Part shown: piece after piece, positions 21,615-34,346 of the stretch
Layout of the letters: each line of letters begins with the position of its first letter
Numbering within the stretch: position 1 is the stretch's first letter
Assembly: GCA_934045075.1 (NCBI GenBank)
Contig: OW203723.1
Coordinates: 7,475,913-7,539,912, forward strand
From: Yponomeuta sedellus
Lineage: Eukaryota; Arthropoda; Insecta; Lepidoptera; Yponomeutidae
Direction of reading: 5' to 3'
Length of the DNA: 64,000 nt
Translations under genes and position numbers: made by a program
The notes under the pieces: model-generated
Seen by the model: the letters and a program-made list of their open reading frames with translations, nothing else
Database searches by the model: none
Told to the model about the DNA's origin: nothing

Positions 21615-24578
21615 ATTGTCGTTTAATGTTTCTATATAATGAACTTCATTGTTGTAAAATACAATGGGGAGCTTGCATAAAAAAATCATTTAAGAGTGGC
21701 ATTAGGTACAAATTATTTTAAAGCAGTAAATATAATACCTACTTCAATCATAAATTAATAATATCAAATAATTTCTAATCTTGTATACTGCTAGGTAGCA
21801 CATATTATGCACTTAACAGAAAAGAGAAGAAGGCACAGAGAATACACTGAATTGTTTTGTTTATATCTGAGGTTTAAGTAAGTTTTCCACTTGATCATAT
21901 GTTTTGGCACCTAGCCACTTTATTACTGTATCCTTGTGTATGCCACATCTTTGAGCTCTACAAAATTCTTGTGTCAGCTTTGTTAACAGCCTTGGTGCAA
22001 GAAAAGAATGGAACTTTTGCGCAAATGTGGTTTTTACTACGGTTGCTTTTTCTAGGTGTCCAAGGCGTATTCTTGAGGATTCAGTTTGAGGCAATGGTTG
22101 ATAATGTGCCAGAATGCTTAGGATGAACAACTTTCGTACAGACAAGACACCTATTTCGGTATATAGTATATGAGTTGGAAAACGAAATTCCTTTATGAAA
22201 AGCACCTTGAGCGCAGCTCTTTGGGCCCGCTCCACCATGAGTATGTGTGTTTTTGCTGCTCCACCCCAGCATGAAATGCAGTAAGACACAATGGATTCAG
22301 CAAATGCATATATAGTTCGTTTTAAGCTCAAATCCTCTATAAATTTAAGTCTACCAAATACGCACAGGAGTCTACGAAGGCGTCTCGAGACGTATTGACA
22401 ATGGTGAGTCCAGTTCAATTTACAGTCTACAAGGACACCTAAGTACCTTATAACATCTACCTTCTCAAGTTCTGGGCAGGAGCATGGTCTGTTCTGACAT
22501 TTATTGAATCTTAGACTTAGTGCAGGTTCTTTTGAGTGTTCAGTAATACAGAAGGACATATATTTTGTTTCATGTACGTTAAGGGTTAGTAGGTTTTTTC
22601 TAGCCATCCCCCAACACTGTCGAGCCCTTGGCTTGCAGTGCGATATGTTTCTTCCCAGGTTCTTCCGGAGAACAAAAGGACAGTATCATCCGCATAAGAA
22701 ATAGTTAGGCAGTTATCCAGAGGCAGGCTACAGATTCCATCAAGGTAGATAAAAAATAAAAGGGGCCCCAGCACGCTCCTTGCGGCACTCTGTAATCAAC
22801 ATCACTAGCTTCTCTGATGCCATCTGATTGGATTTTTACTTGTTGCTGTCGGCCAAGTAGATAGCTCTGAAACCAAGAGTGCGCCACCCCCCTCACGCCA
22901 ATATTCTCCAATTTGCAGAGAAGCAGAGGTATGGAGACAGTGTCAAATGCCTTGGCTAAATCTAGGAAAACTCCGATAGAGCGAGAGCCCTTGTCCAAGT
23001 TACTTACAATGTGGTCTACTAGCTGAGTAACTGCATCTGATGTTGACTTGCCCATTCTAAATCCATATTGGTTATTTGAGAGTAACTTATTATCTTCTAG
23101 ATAGTTATATAGTCGATTTAAGTTTTTCAGTAATTTTGGACACAGCAGGCAATAAAGAGATTGATCTGTAGTTCGACACTGCCTCCATATCACCCGCTTT
23201 ATGTATCGGTATAACTAAAGATTTTTTGAAAGAGTCCGGGAAAACACCGGTCGAAAATGAGAGATTTATTAGGTGTGAGAGAGGATAAAACAATACCGAC
23301 CCTACTGTCTTAATGAATTTAGCACTGATGCCATCGAGCCCACATGCAGTTTTTAAGTGATTTTATTATTTTTTCGACTTCAGCCTCACAAGTGGGGAAG
23401 AACATGAAGCTGTTACCTTTTGAATCTGGCACATGTTGAACTTTATTAGATCGGCTTTAGTTAATTTTAGACTTTTAAGGTGTTTTTCAGCTAGATCTTT
23501 TCCAATATTTGAAAAGTAAGTATTGACCCTATTTAAAGAATTTCCCGCGTCATGCTTATCTATTAGAGAGTCAGCAGAGTTTGATTTATTGCCTGGAAGC
23601 GCTGCCGCTTCCTTAATTAACTCCCAGAGTTTGCGGGTGTTTCTCCGATTATGAGCAATTTCAGCATTTATAAAAAGATTTTTGGCAGTTCGTGTCGCAC
23701 GTGTGCAGACATTTCTGTATCTCCTGTATCGCTCTTGTAGTGCAGTGTCCAGAGGAGATTTCCGAGCTTTCCTATGTAAAACATCTTTAGTTTTAAAACA
23801 TTTTATCAGCGTTGGCGTGATCGAACCTTTCCTGTTACGACGTTTTATTTTTACTAACGTGCTATGCCTATCAATGCAGTTCTAAAATTTTTAAGAAAAT
23901 GTTATATGAGTCATTTACATCCAGGTTATGAAAAGCAGCGTTCCAATCGACTCGAGTTAGTTCTTACGTGACGGAGTCGTAGTCTATTTTACATACTTTG
24001 ATTGTCTTATTAGCTTTGGAATTATTTCATTACGTTCAAGTGAGATAATTATTGGACAGTGGTCTGTTATTTTTGTGTGGCAAACTATTGTTATAACTTT
24101 CTTGGTAGTTTTTACCATGCCGTGATCAAGTAATGCATTTTCTCTTGTATTTTCACTAATAACTGATAGTAAATTGTGGGTTGCAAGACAGCATAAATAA
24201 TCGGTTTGTCTAAAACCTGCGGAGGTTTTGCCAATATCTATGTTTATATCTCCACATAAAATAATATTTTTATAGTGTTTCACTGTAAAAAGGTAATTAT
24301 TTAATGAGTTAACAAAATCAGTGGTATCGTGTATAGAGGGTGTTCGATATATACCAATAATAATTAAATCTGGACCAATTTGTATTTCTATACCATTTGC
24401 ATTATTTAGTTTTATATTTTTAGAGCAAACTGTAAAACTAGACTTTACTGACTCGTGTATATATATGACCACGCCTGAGGCTTTATTTATGCGGTTTTCT
24501 GAGTGGCAGAAACGGTAGTGAGGTATTGAAGAAATGTAGTCCTTAAGCCAGCACTCTGTCAAAACAATAAAACCAAAC
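21615..24578 (-). pseudogene. LINE B1: Jockey/CR1-like element, ORF2 3' three quarters
   Basis: Minus-strand LINE without RNase H. Endonuclease: FIVLTECWLKDYIS, CGDINIDIGKT and ITDHCPIIISL (about 24000-24578). A linker carries RNTRKLWELIKEAAAL. RT: HLINLSFSTGVFPD, IPIHKAGDMEAVSNYRSISL, NNQYGFRMGKST, VFLDLAKAFDTV, the catalytic ISYADDTVLLFSG, then the YLGVLVDCKLNW thumb region, ending ENLLKPQI near 21861. The reading frame shifts at least four times. The start of the endonuclease is found 3.1 kb away (27719-27870) because LINE B2 is inserted here. Confidence 0.8.
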
Positions 24579-25149
24579 GCGAGGGCGCCACCATCGCCAT
24601 AACAAGTCAATCAAATTACGTGAGAAATTTCTAAAATCAAAATCTTAAAAAATAACAGTGAAAAATCCAAACTGAAGTGTTTACTTTGATTCGTAACTTC
24701 ATAAAAATAAGTGCGAGTGTTCGTGAAATCATAGATAAACATTTGAAACCTAAATTACCATAAAAGTATACCTAACGGTTAATCACAACACAAAATCCAG
24801 TGCTACAGTGAATAAACCCTTTGTTACCGTATACTGGTATCAGCCGAGAGCTGATTTATATCGGTACATAAATGAGACTTAAGTTCTGTTGAAAATAAAG
24901 TGAAAAAGTGAATCAATTGAAATACAAGCATATTCGCACAACTGACACCAAGGAGGGTAGCCCAGTACAATATTTAATTCGGTTCAAATAGTATACGCCA
25001 AAAGTCTATTCATCAGTTGACTCGATGGTGGATTGGTTCTAGTTTTCTGTCTACGAAGATTTCCTGTCGGGGGTGCCGGATCGAGCCTCGGTCGTGAAGA
25101 GCCTTTTTGTTTCTCATAAATCACAAGGGACAGTTCACTTACAACGACA

Positions 25150-26840
25150 ATGAACTTCCTCAACAATATAACCTATCGTCGTACTGAGAAAAATCGCAGA
25201 CGCACAAATTCAGACTCAGAAGTCACGCAAGATAGTAGTGCCATAGCGCAAAACCTAGATGTCACTACTAGTAGCGTTCCGTTCCGTTGATTTTAAGATC
25301 CCAAAGATTAAAAACTCGATGTTTTTAGCACCCAGTTTGCCCTATGACATATTACAAATTATTAAATCGCTAAAAACTACAAATAGCGTTGGATTTGATA
25401 CCGTCTCTACTAAAGTAATAAAATTTGTAGCATTTCAAATATATAACCACCTGAGTCATATAATGAATTTGAGTATAAGCGCTGGCATGTTTCCGAGCCG
25501 ATTAAAGACTGTTGTAGTAAAACCGCTATTAAAAAAAGATAGTAAGGAATTAATGGCAAACTACAGACCTATTGCGCTTATACCAATATTTTCGAAAATA
25601 TTTGAAAAATATCTGTACAAAGAAATATATTTATACTTGGAAAAAAATGCTATCCTAACCAATGAACAAAAAGGCTTTCGAAAAGACAAAACCATCAACA
25701 TGGCAATCTATGATTTTTTAAACGTAGTAATGGAAAATGTAGACACTAAAAATCCTGTTACATCAATCTTCATGGACATGACACAGGCATTTGACTACGT
25801 TGATCACGCTATTCTGCTAAACAAACTAATTGCATATGGCATTAGAGGTAATGTGACCGAACTTATAAAATCTTATCTCACTAACCGAGTCCAATATACA
25901 GAAATATCGGAAATTAACACCCAATCAAAAAAAACCTCTCATACACTTCGAACAGACGCACACTTAACTACGGCTTTCCTCAAGAAGCGTCCTCGGTCCG
26001 CTCCTTTTCATAATATATATAAACGATTTACCCAGGTTCACAGCTTATTCGATGTCCCTATTTGCTGACGATAGCACAGTTACTATAAATAGTTATGAAT
26101 TTGACCCAGATAACTACGAGAACAATATTAACGAAGCTCTAAAATCAATAATAACATGGCTAGATAATAATAACCTTAGAGTTAATCTGAGCAAAACCAA
26201 ACGAATGCATTTCAGTCAAAGAATAATACCATCTGACCTAAAAATTCACTATGATGACCAAACAATAGAAGAAGTATCAGCTACAAAATTTTTGGGATTA
26301 ACTATAGATAAAAAACTGAATTGGAAAGCACATATTGAGACAGTATGTAAAAGAGTTAGCTCCTCGTCATACGCGCTTTATAAACTTGCGACCAAAATAA
26401 ACCCAGATTCCCTTCGGATTGCTTATCATGGAATGGTTGCCTTAATATTTAATATACGGTTATATTAATATACGGTATACGGTATAATCTTTTGGGGCAA
26501 CTCGACGGACAGAGACTCTGCTTTTAAGGCACAAAAAAGGTGCATAAGAGCTATGTTTGGTCTGAAAACGACAGACAGCTGTAAACCGTATTTTGAAAAA
26601 TTTAAAATACTTACATTGCCCTGTCTCTACATTTACAAAGTGGCTGTCTTTGTCAAAACGAACCCTAATCTTTTCCCGCCACTCTCAGTCGTCAGCATTC
26701 GCACACAGCGAGACAAAAGTAGAGTTTGTGTGAAAAAAGCAAATACTGCGCTGTTACACAAAAGCATATTTTGTATGGGACCTGTAGTTTATAATAAAAT
26801 ACCTAAGGAATTGCGAGAATTAAGTACAAATAATTTTTAA
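25150..26840 (+). pseudogene. LINE B2 ORF1 start fused to a frameshifted RT
   Basis: About 36 codons of ORF1 pass directly into RT. The first RT frame holds SLKTTNSVGFDTVSTKVI, KPLLKKDSKELMANYRPIAL, NEQKGFRKDKTINMAIYD and FMDMTQAFDYVDH. The second frame (26052-26468) holds the catalytic MSLFADDSTVTI and FLGLTIDKKLNWKAH. The third (26553-26840) holds the C-terminal RAMFGLK...FKILTLPCLYIYKV. Two frameshifts and the internal deletion make it non-functional. Confidence 0.78.
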
Positions 26841-27127
26841 ACCAAATCAAAGTGTCCATTAGAACAAAAAGTTTATTATAATATAACTGAATTCTTGACG
26901 GATGATAATTTCAGCTAAGACATTGACTGACATTCTAATATAATTTGTATTTTATATTGACATTTATTCTGGTTCTGTTTACACAATTAGGGATGCAAAG
27001 TTTTTTTTATGATCGGTTTTTATTTTATATTCTGATAGTAGACGTAATTTTAAGAAACTAATTTCATTTTTTTCGTGATTTATCGAGTTTATCATTGTTA
27101 TTTAATTAAAATGAATATTATTCGGCG

Positions 27128-27288
27128 TGACGTCATATGTTACATACTATGAGTGTAGGTAGAGTTCACGATTGGATTTGTCTGTGGTTTAGTGTAAAAG
27201 ACAGATGTTTGACAGATGAAGTTAACAGGCCATTGGTAGATTTTCCACAGAATAACTACTACCACAGACGATTTAACATGTGACGTCA
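27128..27288. repeat. Imperfect palindrome, MITE-like
   Basis: tgacgtcatatgtta at the left and taacatgtgacgtca at the right are inverted with one mismatch. Inner gtctgtgg/ccacagac also pair. It lies in the 3' UTR region of LINE B2. No duplication was established. Confidence 0.45.
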
Positions 27289-27718
27289 TCATAGAGGTCA
27301 TATGCAGGGCATTTAAATATTATTATTTACTTAAAATAATGCTCATCCTTTATGATAAAAATCTCTTACATTAGAAATACTGTAGTTTGGATGCTAAGCT
27401 CGAAATGGTTTTCAATTCAGGCATCCCGAATTTGACATGTAACAAAAATTTAACTTATTCATTCATTTTTAATTTTTTTCTTATTTTGATTTTAATATAT
27501 CATTAACTCTATCAAATTGACATTATATTTTATTACTCTGGAAAATTTTAATTTTAATTTGTTGACATTTTTTTATATTATTGTTTCTAATGGTGGTGCC
27601 TTTTTTATAATTGGTACGCCTCATCAGGCAGAGCATGTATAGAACTAATTATTTTTTCTATACATCCTATTAATGAACTCATGCTTCACAAATAAAACTC
27701 TTTGTCTTTGTCTTTGAA

Positions 27719-27960
27719 AAACTGTATATTAAATCTCTTCAATAAAACTTCTAACTGATCAAAGTTTTGCATTATGCTTCTTATATTCATACACAGTGTA
27801 TTATAAGATTTTTGTAGTATTAAATACTGCAAAAATATTTCAATAATTTGATTTTGAGTAACTAATGTTGATAAAGCGAAAAAGATCTGTTAGGATCATG
27901 GCAAGTGGCAAACGCTGATCTCTGCGTACGGGATACGGGCGTGTGAATATGTTACGGTAT
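27719..27960 (-). pseudogene. LINE B1 endonuclease N-terminus, separated by LINE B2
   Basis: On the minus strand the frame reads LCMNIRSIMQNFDQLEVLL followed by KRFNIQF. It joins logically to FIVLTECWLKDY at 24578, giving the canonical start of a LINE endonuclease. This shows LINE B2 inserted between these two points. Confidence 0.8.
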
Positions 27961-28049
27961 GTTATGTGTTAAAATTTATTAATTTGATTTTATTGAAATC
28001 AAATAAATGAATATCATAAAATAAATGAATATGAATTATTCTAGGTCCT

Positions 28050-28455
28050 CCGTTGAGGACATCCTGTAACCACGTTCTTTTTCCCAGATCTAACTAACTA
28101 ATCACCTTCCTTTGCCGTCATCAGATCTTATCAGAAAGTTCTGCTAAAGATCTCAATAATACTGATTAAATAAGGCGAAACTCGAATAGTTTCCTACTAT
28201 CCGTTGTGAAGATCTAGTGTCTGAAGGGTCTGATGATGAATTTGGGTACTTTGCTGTGCCATCTTAAGAACTTGTCACCAAATTTCAACAAATATCTCAT
28301 AAATACTAATCGAATAAGTATAAACTCAAATGGTCTAATGCTATCCGTTGAGGAGATCCCATACACACCTTCCAGCGCTATCATCAGACCATGCTCCCCA
28401 AGTTTAAACAAAGATCTCATCAATACCGATCAAATAAGACCCTAACTAAAAGATT
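28050..28455. repeat. Degenerate satellite-like array
   Basis: About two and a half diverged units, roughly 150 bp each. Shared blocks are ccgttgaggagatcc, ccatcatcagacc, ccaagtttcaacaa, gatctcataaatac and cgatcaaataag. The same family occurs at 50.95-51.6 kb. It is non-coding. Confidence 0.65.
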
Positions 28456-28507
28456 TTACTGTAAAAAACCAATTAAAAATATTATAGGCTTAATACTGTC
28501 AGTTTTC

Positions 28508-28857
28508 GTTAAATACTCAGTAGAAACTGGTATTTATGGTTATTTACTCTCGGGCGGATAATTAAGAAAGAATCTTTAAGAATCTCTCAATAATTCATGA
28601 AATAAGTCCATCACAAAAAAGTTATTTTCTCGAGATATACTTATTTCGTTCTTTCGTTAAAAAAGAATGAAAGATATTGAATATAGTCCTGAGGCTCGTG
28701 AGTAAAAATGGATTTAACGGTAATGCAATCTGTTTTAGCGAACGAAAACACCAATAAACGTATTTACCCTCATAAATACCCTTCGGGTAGATTCAATGGG
28801 AATATTCCCGCGAATCTACCCATTTCGGGTAAATACCCGGGTAGAATCGCAACTCTA
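28508..28857 (-). repeat. hAT-like element right inverted repeat
   Basis: Inverse of the left repeat with a few per cent divergence, ending at caactcta before the 8-bp duplication. Confidence 0.8.
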
Positions 28858-28865
28858 CTCCCCAC

Positions 28866-30159
28866 CACCCTAGATAGAGGTTGTTCTGTGGTTGCGGCTT
28901 TATCAAGGGCATTTAGTACCAGAAACCGGGGATTATTTCTGAGAGCAATACAGACTAACCACGATCTCAGTTCAGTGTGACCCTCAGAACAATAACTTAT
29001 TGTTCTGAGAGTGTGACAGTGCCACAGACTACATAATGCGGCCAGTACACATTGGCCCATACTGACCCACAGCTCGCCATTGTGTACACGGGGAAATGGT
29101 GTGTAGTAGTGGCGGACAATAGTATTGGGCCTGCTCGGACATCTTAAAGATCGCTCCGTGCTGTTACATTTGAGACAATGTACTAGTACGGTATATTAGT
29201 ACTATTAGGACCTCATAGTAGAACCATCTCAACCTTCACGTTTTGACCTTTCAGCCATAAAATATTATGCTTTTTTTTTAATATCTTTATTTTTACAGGA
29301 CCTTTAATTTATGATTAATATTTTTTAATGTTGCCGTGCCACCATTATATTATAAGTACTATGATAAAAATCAATCAAAAATATTTTTAGTTCGAGTAGT
29401 TTTTTTTCCTACGTACAATGAAATAATTATTACCATCTAGATTTTCGTAAGCTACTTTTGTTATTTGCAAAGAACAAAAGTAGCTCGCAGAACAAGATTA
29501 CTACCACAGAAATAAGCGTCCCAAAGCGCACGTACAGAAAAATCTCCTTCACCAATTATTCACTATAATAACACAGTGAAAATATTATGTTATATTCGTT
29601 AGAGAAACTAACATCAAGAAAACAACACAGTATTACTTTTACAAAAGTACCTACTTGGATTAGCGCGCGAACCAGCAGAATTGACACAATGAATGAAACA
29701 AAAAACGAAACAAGTAAAAACAATCTTTATTGCTACGACATACTTCTAAAGTTCGGAAAAGACCGACCGGCTGAAGGGAGACCGATCGAAACAATTTCGC
29801 TCCGTTCAGTTCAATCACCACACTCTCATGCAGCGTTCGTTCGCTCTCGGCCATGTTCGGTCACCCGGTCCGGTTCATTTATTCATTCAGCCAATCCGTG
29901 AACGCGAGAGCAATGAACGAATAGACCGAATGTCCGATTATCACTGGGAAACGTTTCCTTTCGTTCATTGCATGGTAACGTATCTTAATCGTACTTCGTA
30001 CATGACCGACAAAATACTAGCGGACAATTGCCTATCGTGGCGCGCAATTGGACAGTTGTCGGTTTTTTGGGCACACTTAAAAGGAATCGTGGCGTAGCAT
30101 GGCCATCCCTGTTTACATTACACCAGTTTACACACCCAGTGGCCTATCGTTTAGTCAAT
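28866..30159. other. Non-coding sequence, old repeat debris
   Basis: No supported gene. It starts with the continuation of the sequence into which the hAT-like element inserted. A 13-bp inverted repeat (agctacttttgtt/aacaaaagtagct) lies at about 29453-29491. A segment at 29830-30110 ends gcatggccatccctg, similar to the gggatgggccatgc of repeat X copy 1. Short frames here have no recognisable protein. Confidence 0.5.
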
Positions 30160-30429
30160 TGACCTTCCAAGTTTTTTGATTTTTATCAATCTGAGCCCGT
30201 AATTCTGCGCCTTTGCGCCATTTTTTTTTAATAACTTTGTTGTACATACTTCTGTAATACTTGTAAATAAATAAATAGTAAATAAATAGCTGCGGCCGCA
30301 ATTACTTCCACGTCCATCGCAAGTGGTTTGCCGGACAGCAATGAGCCACGCGCCATTGTGGAAACAGCAAGTGATCGTGGCCTATAGTTGGCAATAGCGA
30401 GCAGTGGGCCATCGTGGGCCATTGTGTAC
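30160..30429 (-). repeat. Dispersed repeat X, copy 3 (most intact)
   Basis: The uninterrupted inverted copy, carrying the cgccattttttttt, gtacatacttctgtaat and gctgcggccgcaattac blocks in one piece. It shows the pre-insertion state of the copy split by copia A and by SINE Y. Confidence 0.75.
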
Positions 30430-30889
30430 TGCGGGCTTAATAAAGACAGACAGTGCCGTCTGTCTGTACATTGTCTGTGAAATCTCATATTTTGGATATT
30501 TTGTTTGTTGCTTTTCTTGTTGTTCCCATCGTTCCCATCCATCCTTTTGATAAATACCGTAAAGTATGTAAAATTGTGTAAAAGTAATAACTAAGGTAGT
30601 CTAAAAATCTTCTGCGTACATAATTATCTAAAAGAATAAATCGCTTACTCATTCGAAAGTAATTGGGAACGTGTAAGTTTATTTTCGCCATTCTATGTTG
30701 AACTTGAAATCACATGAAATCAGTCAGTGAAACAGTAGTGGTCGAGAGGCTTCATCTACTATTGTCGTATGAAATATACAATTTTTCATTGTTCTGTCGA
30801 ATTAACGTAAGCGGACAACATAGTAACTTTGAATTCATTATTGATATGTAAGATACCATAATAGGAATTTTTGAATTTATTACAGAAGA

Positions 30890-33296
30890 ATGTGTGAGAT
30901 ACTCCAATCTGTAAAGGATGAATTGCAAGAAATCGAGAATGGAACCTTGACACTAAATGCAGACTACTATGAGGCTGCTGAACCAACACTGTTCACTTTA
31001 CCTGTAGAGGTATGTAACTATAAACAAGACAGGTTCATATCTAAAAATAAGTAGGTGTAGGTGGAAAACTTAAATCATAAAACACTTACAAAGTCAGATA
31101 CATATTCATACAAAGTAGGCATTATGAATTTGTTCATATACCTTTATAGAATTTACTAGGCTCTTACCCTTTACTGCTTTAAAAGCAGTTATTTATTTTT
31201 TTAGATCATTTATTTCATAAAGTCAAAATACAATAGACATACCTAAATTATTTACATAGACATTATAAAAAACTCAATACAATCATAATCAACATTCACA
31301 TAAAGTTTCGTCAAAAAGAATGAAATTAAATTTATTAGTTATTTATTAGTCTATAATAAGTATACTATAACTAAAAAAGTCGCTTTGCAGGTATTCTTAA
31401 AAATATGCTCGTTTCTGGATGCAGACTTCATTTCAAACACATTGAGCAAAGTATGTAAGAGATTTGAGGACATCTTCTCTGATGTGGAGCTATGGAGGTA
31501 CTGGGTGAACAGTAGAATGAAAGCTACATATCCTGCTCTGCCACATTTGAAGATTTGGGAGGAAACAGAGCCCAACTGGCAGGAGGCCTGTGTAGAGATT
31601 GACAGAGAGACCAAAAAATGGGCCAATGTGAAAGAGACTATGAAGCATATTGTTGTGAAGGATGTACATTTTGCATCAGTTGATACTGTGCTATTGGTCA
31701 ATGTAAGTATTTACAATTTGGCTATCTACCGAGCCCATTGTGGTAGAGGAATTTACCCTACCTTTTCTTTTGCAAATTGCTTTAAGTAATCTCTTTAAAC
31801 TTTCATTCTAGGATGGTGAAATCTGTGTTTCTGGTGGTAGAGATCGAGGAATTGCATTATGGAAGGTATTATCAATATCGCCGCATGACAAAAGCGAAAA
31901 CACAACAACAATTGTTGATTCAAGACCTGAGGTAATGCGCCACGATGCTCATTCAGGCTGGGTCTGGGACCTAGCGGCCGACTCTTCTGGCTGTGCCTCA
32001 ATAATCTACTCTGCTTCTTGGGACAACACAGTTAAAGCTTGGGACCTGGAAACCAGTCTTACATGTGTGCAACAATTTAGGTATAGCAATAGTATACATA
32101 TTTACTAGCTGCCTGCAATTATTGGCTTGCCATATTGATTTGTCTGCAACCAATATACACGAAAAAAATTATAATAATCGCTTAAGTCGTAACAAACACT
32201 GTGATATGCGATTTTTATATATTAGATAGATCTATTTAAGTTGCACCTACATCAAATAACATACAAACAGAGGATTGCATGGATAGATATGTGTGTGTAC
32301 ACAGTATTGGCGTCAATAGTTCTGGAATCTTAAATCTGTTCAGCATGCCATAATCAAATATTAAATAAAATTATTATACATTTCAAAATAAATATTAACA
32401 AGAACTTAACCTATTTAGGACTTCCTACAATGTTTTTATTATAATTTACTTTATTTAGAACTTAGTTATAATTTATGCAAGGTTTACAAAATATGTGACA
32501 AAATTAAATTACATGACAAATTCAATAAAAATTGTTATTAGTCATGTTTTGACCCCTCAATTATTTTTAACCAACATTTTTATTTCAGGTGTGGAATGTC
32601 AGCTTTATCTGTTGTAACTAGTGACAACCTAGTCTATGCAGGATTGTACTCAAAAAAGATACTATCATTTGATATTCGCGTCGGGCCAGAGCCAATCAGC
32701 TCATACAAAACACACAGAGGCCCAGTGCTTGCTCTTGACCACTTTAAAAACAAGATAGCTTCAGTGAGCGAAGACAAAACACTTGCTGTTTGGGATAGGG
32801 TGGCTGGTAAAGTTCTAGTAAGTGATGTGAAAATGGCAACTGAAAAGGCTTACCCAGTTTGCATCAGTTGGGGCCATGCAGCTATGTACATTGGGGACTC
32901 CAAGGGCTCCTTGCATTTGATAGACCCAGAGCAGCTGAGCTACTGCAAGACACATGAGATCTGGCCTGAACCAGAAACCACTCAGGCTTGCAATAAGATC
33001 ACAGGGGTCCACCAAACCTTTGGTAGTATGATTGTGTGCTCTGACCGGGGAGAGATAAAGTTTCTATACAATTCTTATCCCCCCCAAGAATATACATCAG
33101 TAAGGACGGCTACCCTTGATGTTACACAGGTATTACTATACAAATATTGTCAAAAAATTAAGACAGACAGTCTTTATACCTATTAGCGAAATTTTTATTT
33201 CTGTTTCAGTTGAGATATCAAAATGATGTCCTGGTACTTGGAACATGTGACTCAGCACTGGAGTTTTGGGTGCCTGCTGATAGATATGACTTTTAA
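30890..33296 (+). CDS. FBXW9: F-box/WD40 repeat protein, FBXW9-like
   Basis: Five coding exons: 30890-31009, 31391-31702, 31812-32080, 32589-33129 and 33210-33296, all with GT-AG borders and compatible phases, giving 442 residues. The F-box spans about residues 33-80 (LFTLPVEVFLKICSFLDADFI, CKRFEDIFSDVELWRYWV). A linker follows, then WD40 repeats, seen as VSGGRDRGIALWKV, SGWVWDLAADSSG...SASWDNTVKAWDLE, AGLYSKKILSFDIR, RGPVLALDHFKNK...SEDKTLAVWDR and SKGSLHLIDPE, to FWVPADRYDF. Such proteins are substrate receptors of SCF ubiquitin ligases. The choice of FBXW9 within the family is by remembered similarity and less certain. A tattacag acceptor just before the ATG suggests an upstream non-coding exon. 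Confidence 0.85.
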
Positions 33297-33537
33297 TGAT
33301 TACAACAATATTGATTCTAAATTGCAATGTATCTACAAAAGTGCTACAACTTCGTAAGTCTTATAGCATGACCTACCCAATGAATTTGTTATAATAGACT
33401 ATCGGTTAGGCGACGACAATAATGCACAGCAGAGAGCGAGTTATCGTCGCTACGAAATACGTCGATACTTTTTTCACAACATCTTTACTTTAATCTTTTG
33501 GTGAATAATTTTCATAAGGCTTGGGCGCCACTAACGA

Positions 33538-33543
33538 AATAAA
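33538..33543 (+). terminator. Candidate poly(A) signal of the F-box/WD40 gene
   Basis: AATAAA about 240 bp after the stop codon, the first such hexamer downstream. Confidence 0.4.
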
Positions 33544-34346
33544 TCATATATTGTTCTCGTTTTTGTAATTCATTTATTCACCAAAAGGAATAAGAACCAA
33601 GGAATAGCACGCTATCTAGCAATGTTAGCCTAAAACTGTTTTTTTTTTTTTGCGAAAAGACTATCCTTCCTTCTAGGCTGGTGCATAAAATAGCTATCAC
33701 TTTTTGCAAAAACGAATAAGAGAATGAAAGAAAATAAGTAACATTTTCCCAGGTAGCCTGTCTGCGTACAAATTGAAACAATAAATAATTTGATTTTATG
33801 GACTAATAATTTTAATCAAATTGATAAAAGGATACAGTTGGATAACGGCGAAAAACCTATCTTAGAAAAAACGCACCTAATGGTACTCGATGTAGAAGAA
33901 AAACCGGACAAATGCGAGTCGGTGTCGCCCACCGAGGGTTCCGTACAAATTAGGTAGGTACTGACGTGTTATAAATAGTTCATAAATTGCGAGCTTTTCC
34001 CGAACTTCAGAGACAGTTATGATTTTATTATAATGTAAAGTTTTACACATTTTTTCCTATACTTGTAGTATAAGACGATATCACTTGCTAAATTTTATAG
34101 TTCTAGCTCAAAGGAACCTTTGACTCCCTTGTGTGCCTTAATATATTTTTTGATCCATAAACGGCCGTATTTTTTTCGTTAACTAAGAAGGTTGATTTTT
34201 TTGGTTTGGTTGGCCTTCCCGCAATAAAGAGTTTAGACATACAGACAGATTTACGAACGGTCAACAAAGTGATAGGTAGGTACTACAAGTATAAGGGTTC
34301 CGTTTTTTCCTTTTGACGTAGGGATCCCTGATAATACAAAATGACC
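33544..34346. other. Intergenic sequence
   Basis: No supported gene or RNA. AT-rich, with a few short poly(T) tracts. Confidence 0.5.

Larger units (their letters stand above)
24579..27718 (+). mobile_element. LINE B2: plus-strand Jockey/CR1-like LINE inserted in LINE B1
   Basis: Runs from a GC-rich start gcgagggcgccaccatcgcc through a 5' UTR of about 570 bp to an ORF1 start (MNFLNNITYRRTEKNRRRT, 25150). It then jumps to RT at about 25259, and ends with a long 3' UTR and a ctttgtctttgtctttg repeat tail, a common LINE 3' end in moths. Most of ORF1 and the endonuclease are deleted. No clear target duplication was found. Confidence 0.72.
21257..28857. mobile_element. hAT-like non-autonomous DNA transposon holding nested LINEs
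   Basis: Both ends start TAGAGTTG, fitting the hAT end consensus. They are flanked by an identical 8-bp duplication ctccccac (21249-21256 and 28858-28865), the hAT target-site length. Terminal inverted regions of about 340 bp follow, rich in the gggtaaatacccg motif. No hAT transposase was seen between them. The interior is taken up by two LINEs and a satellite-like array, so this is a non-autonomous copy. Confidence 0.8.

Noticed and set aside
28708..28980. ORF MDLTVMQSVLANENTNK... (also at 20927-21400)
   Set aside because: Both copies fall in the inverted ends of the hAT-like element, and the frame breaks beyond them. A shared repeat, not a gene.
29587..29901. 104-codon ORF upstream of the F-box gene
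   Set aside because: No recognisable domain, splice context or start context; similar-length frames exist on the opposite strand.
31180..31390. Possible extra coding exon in intron 1 of the F-box gene
   Set aside because: AT-rich with stops in all frames; the exon junction 31009/31391 restores the F-box directly.
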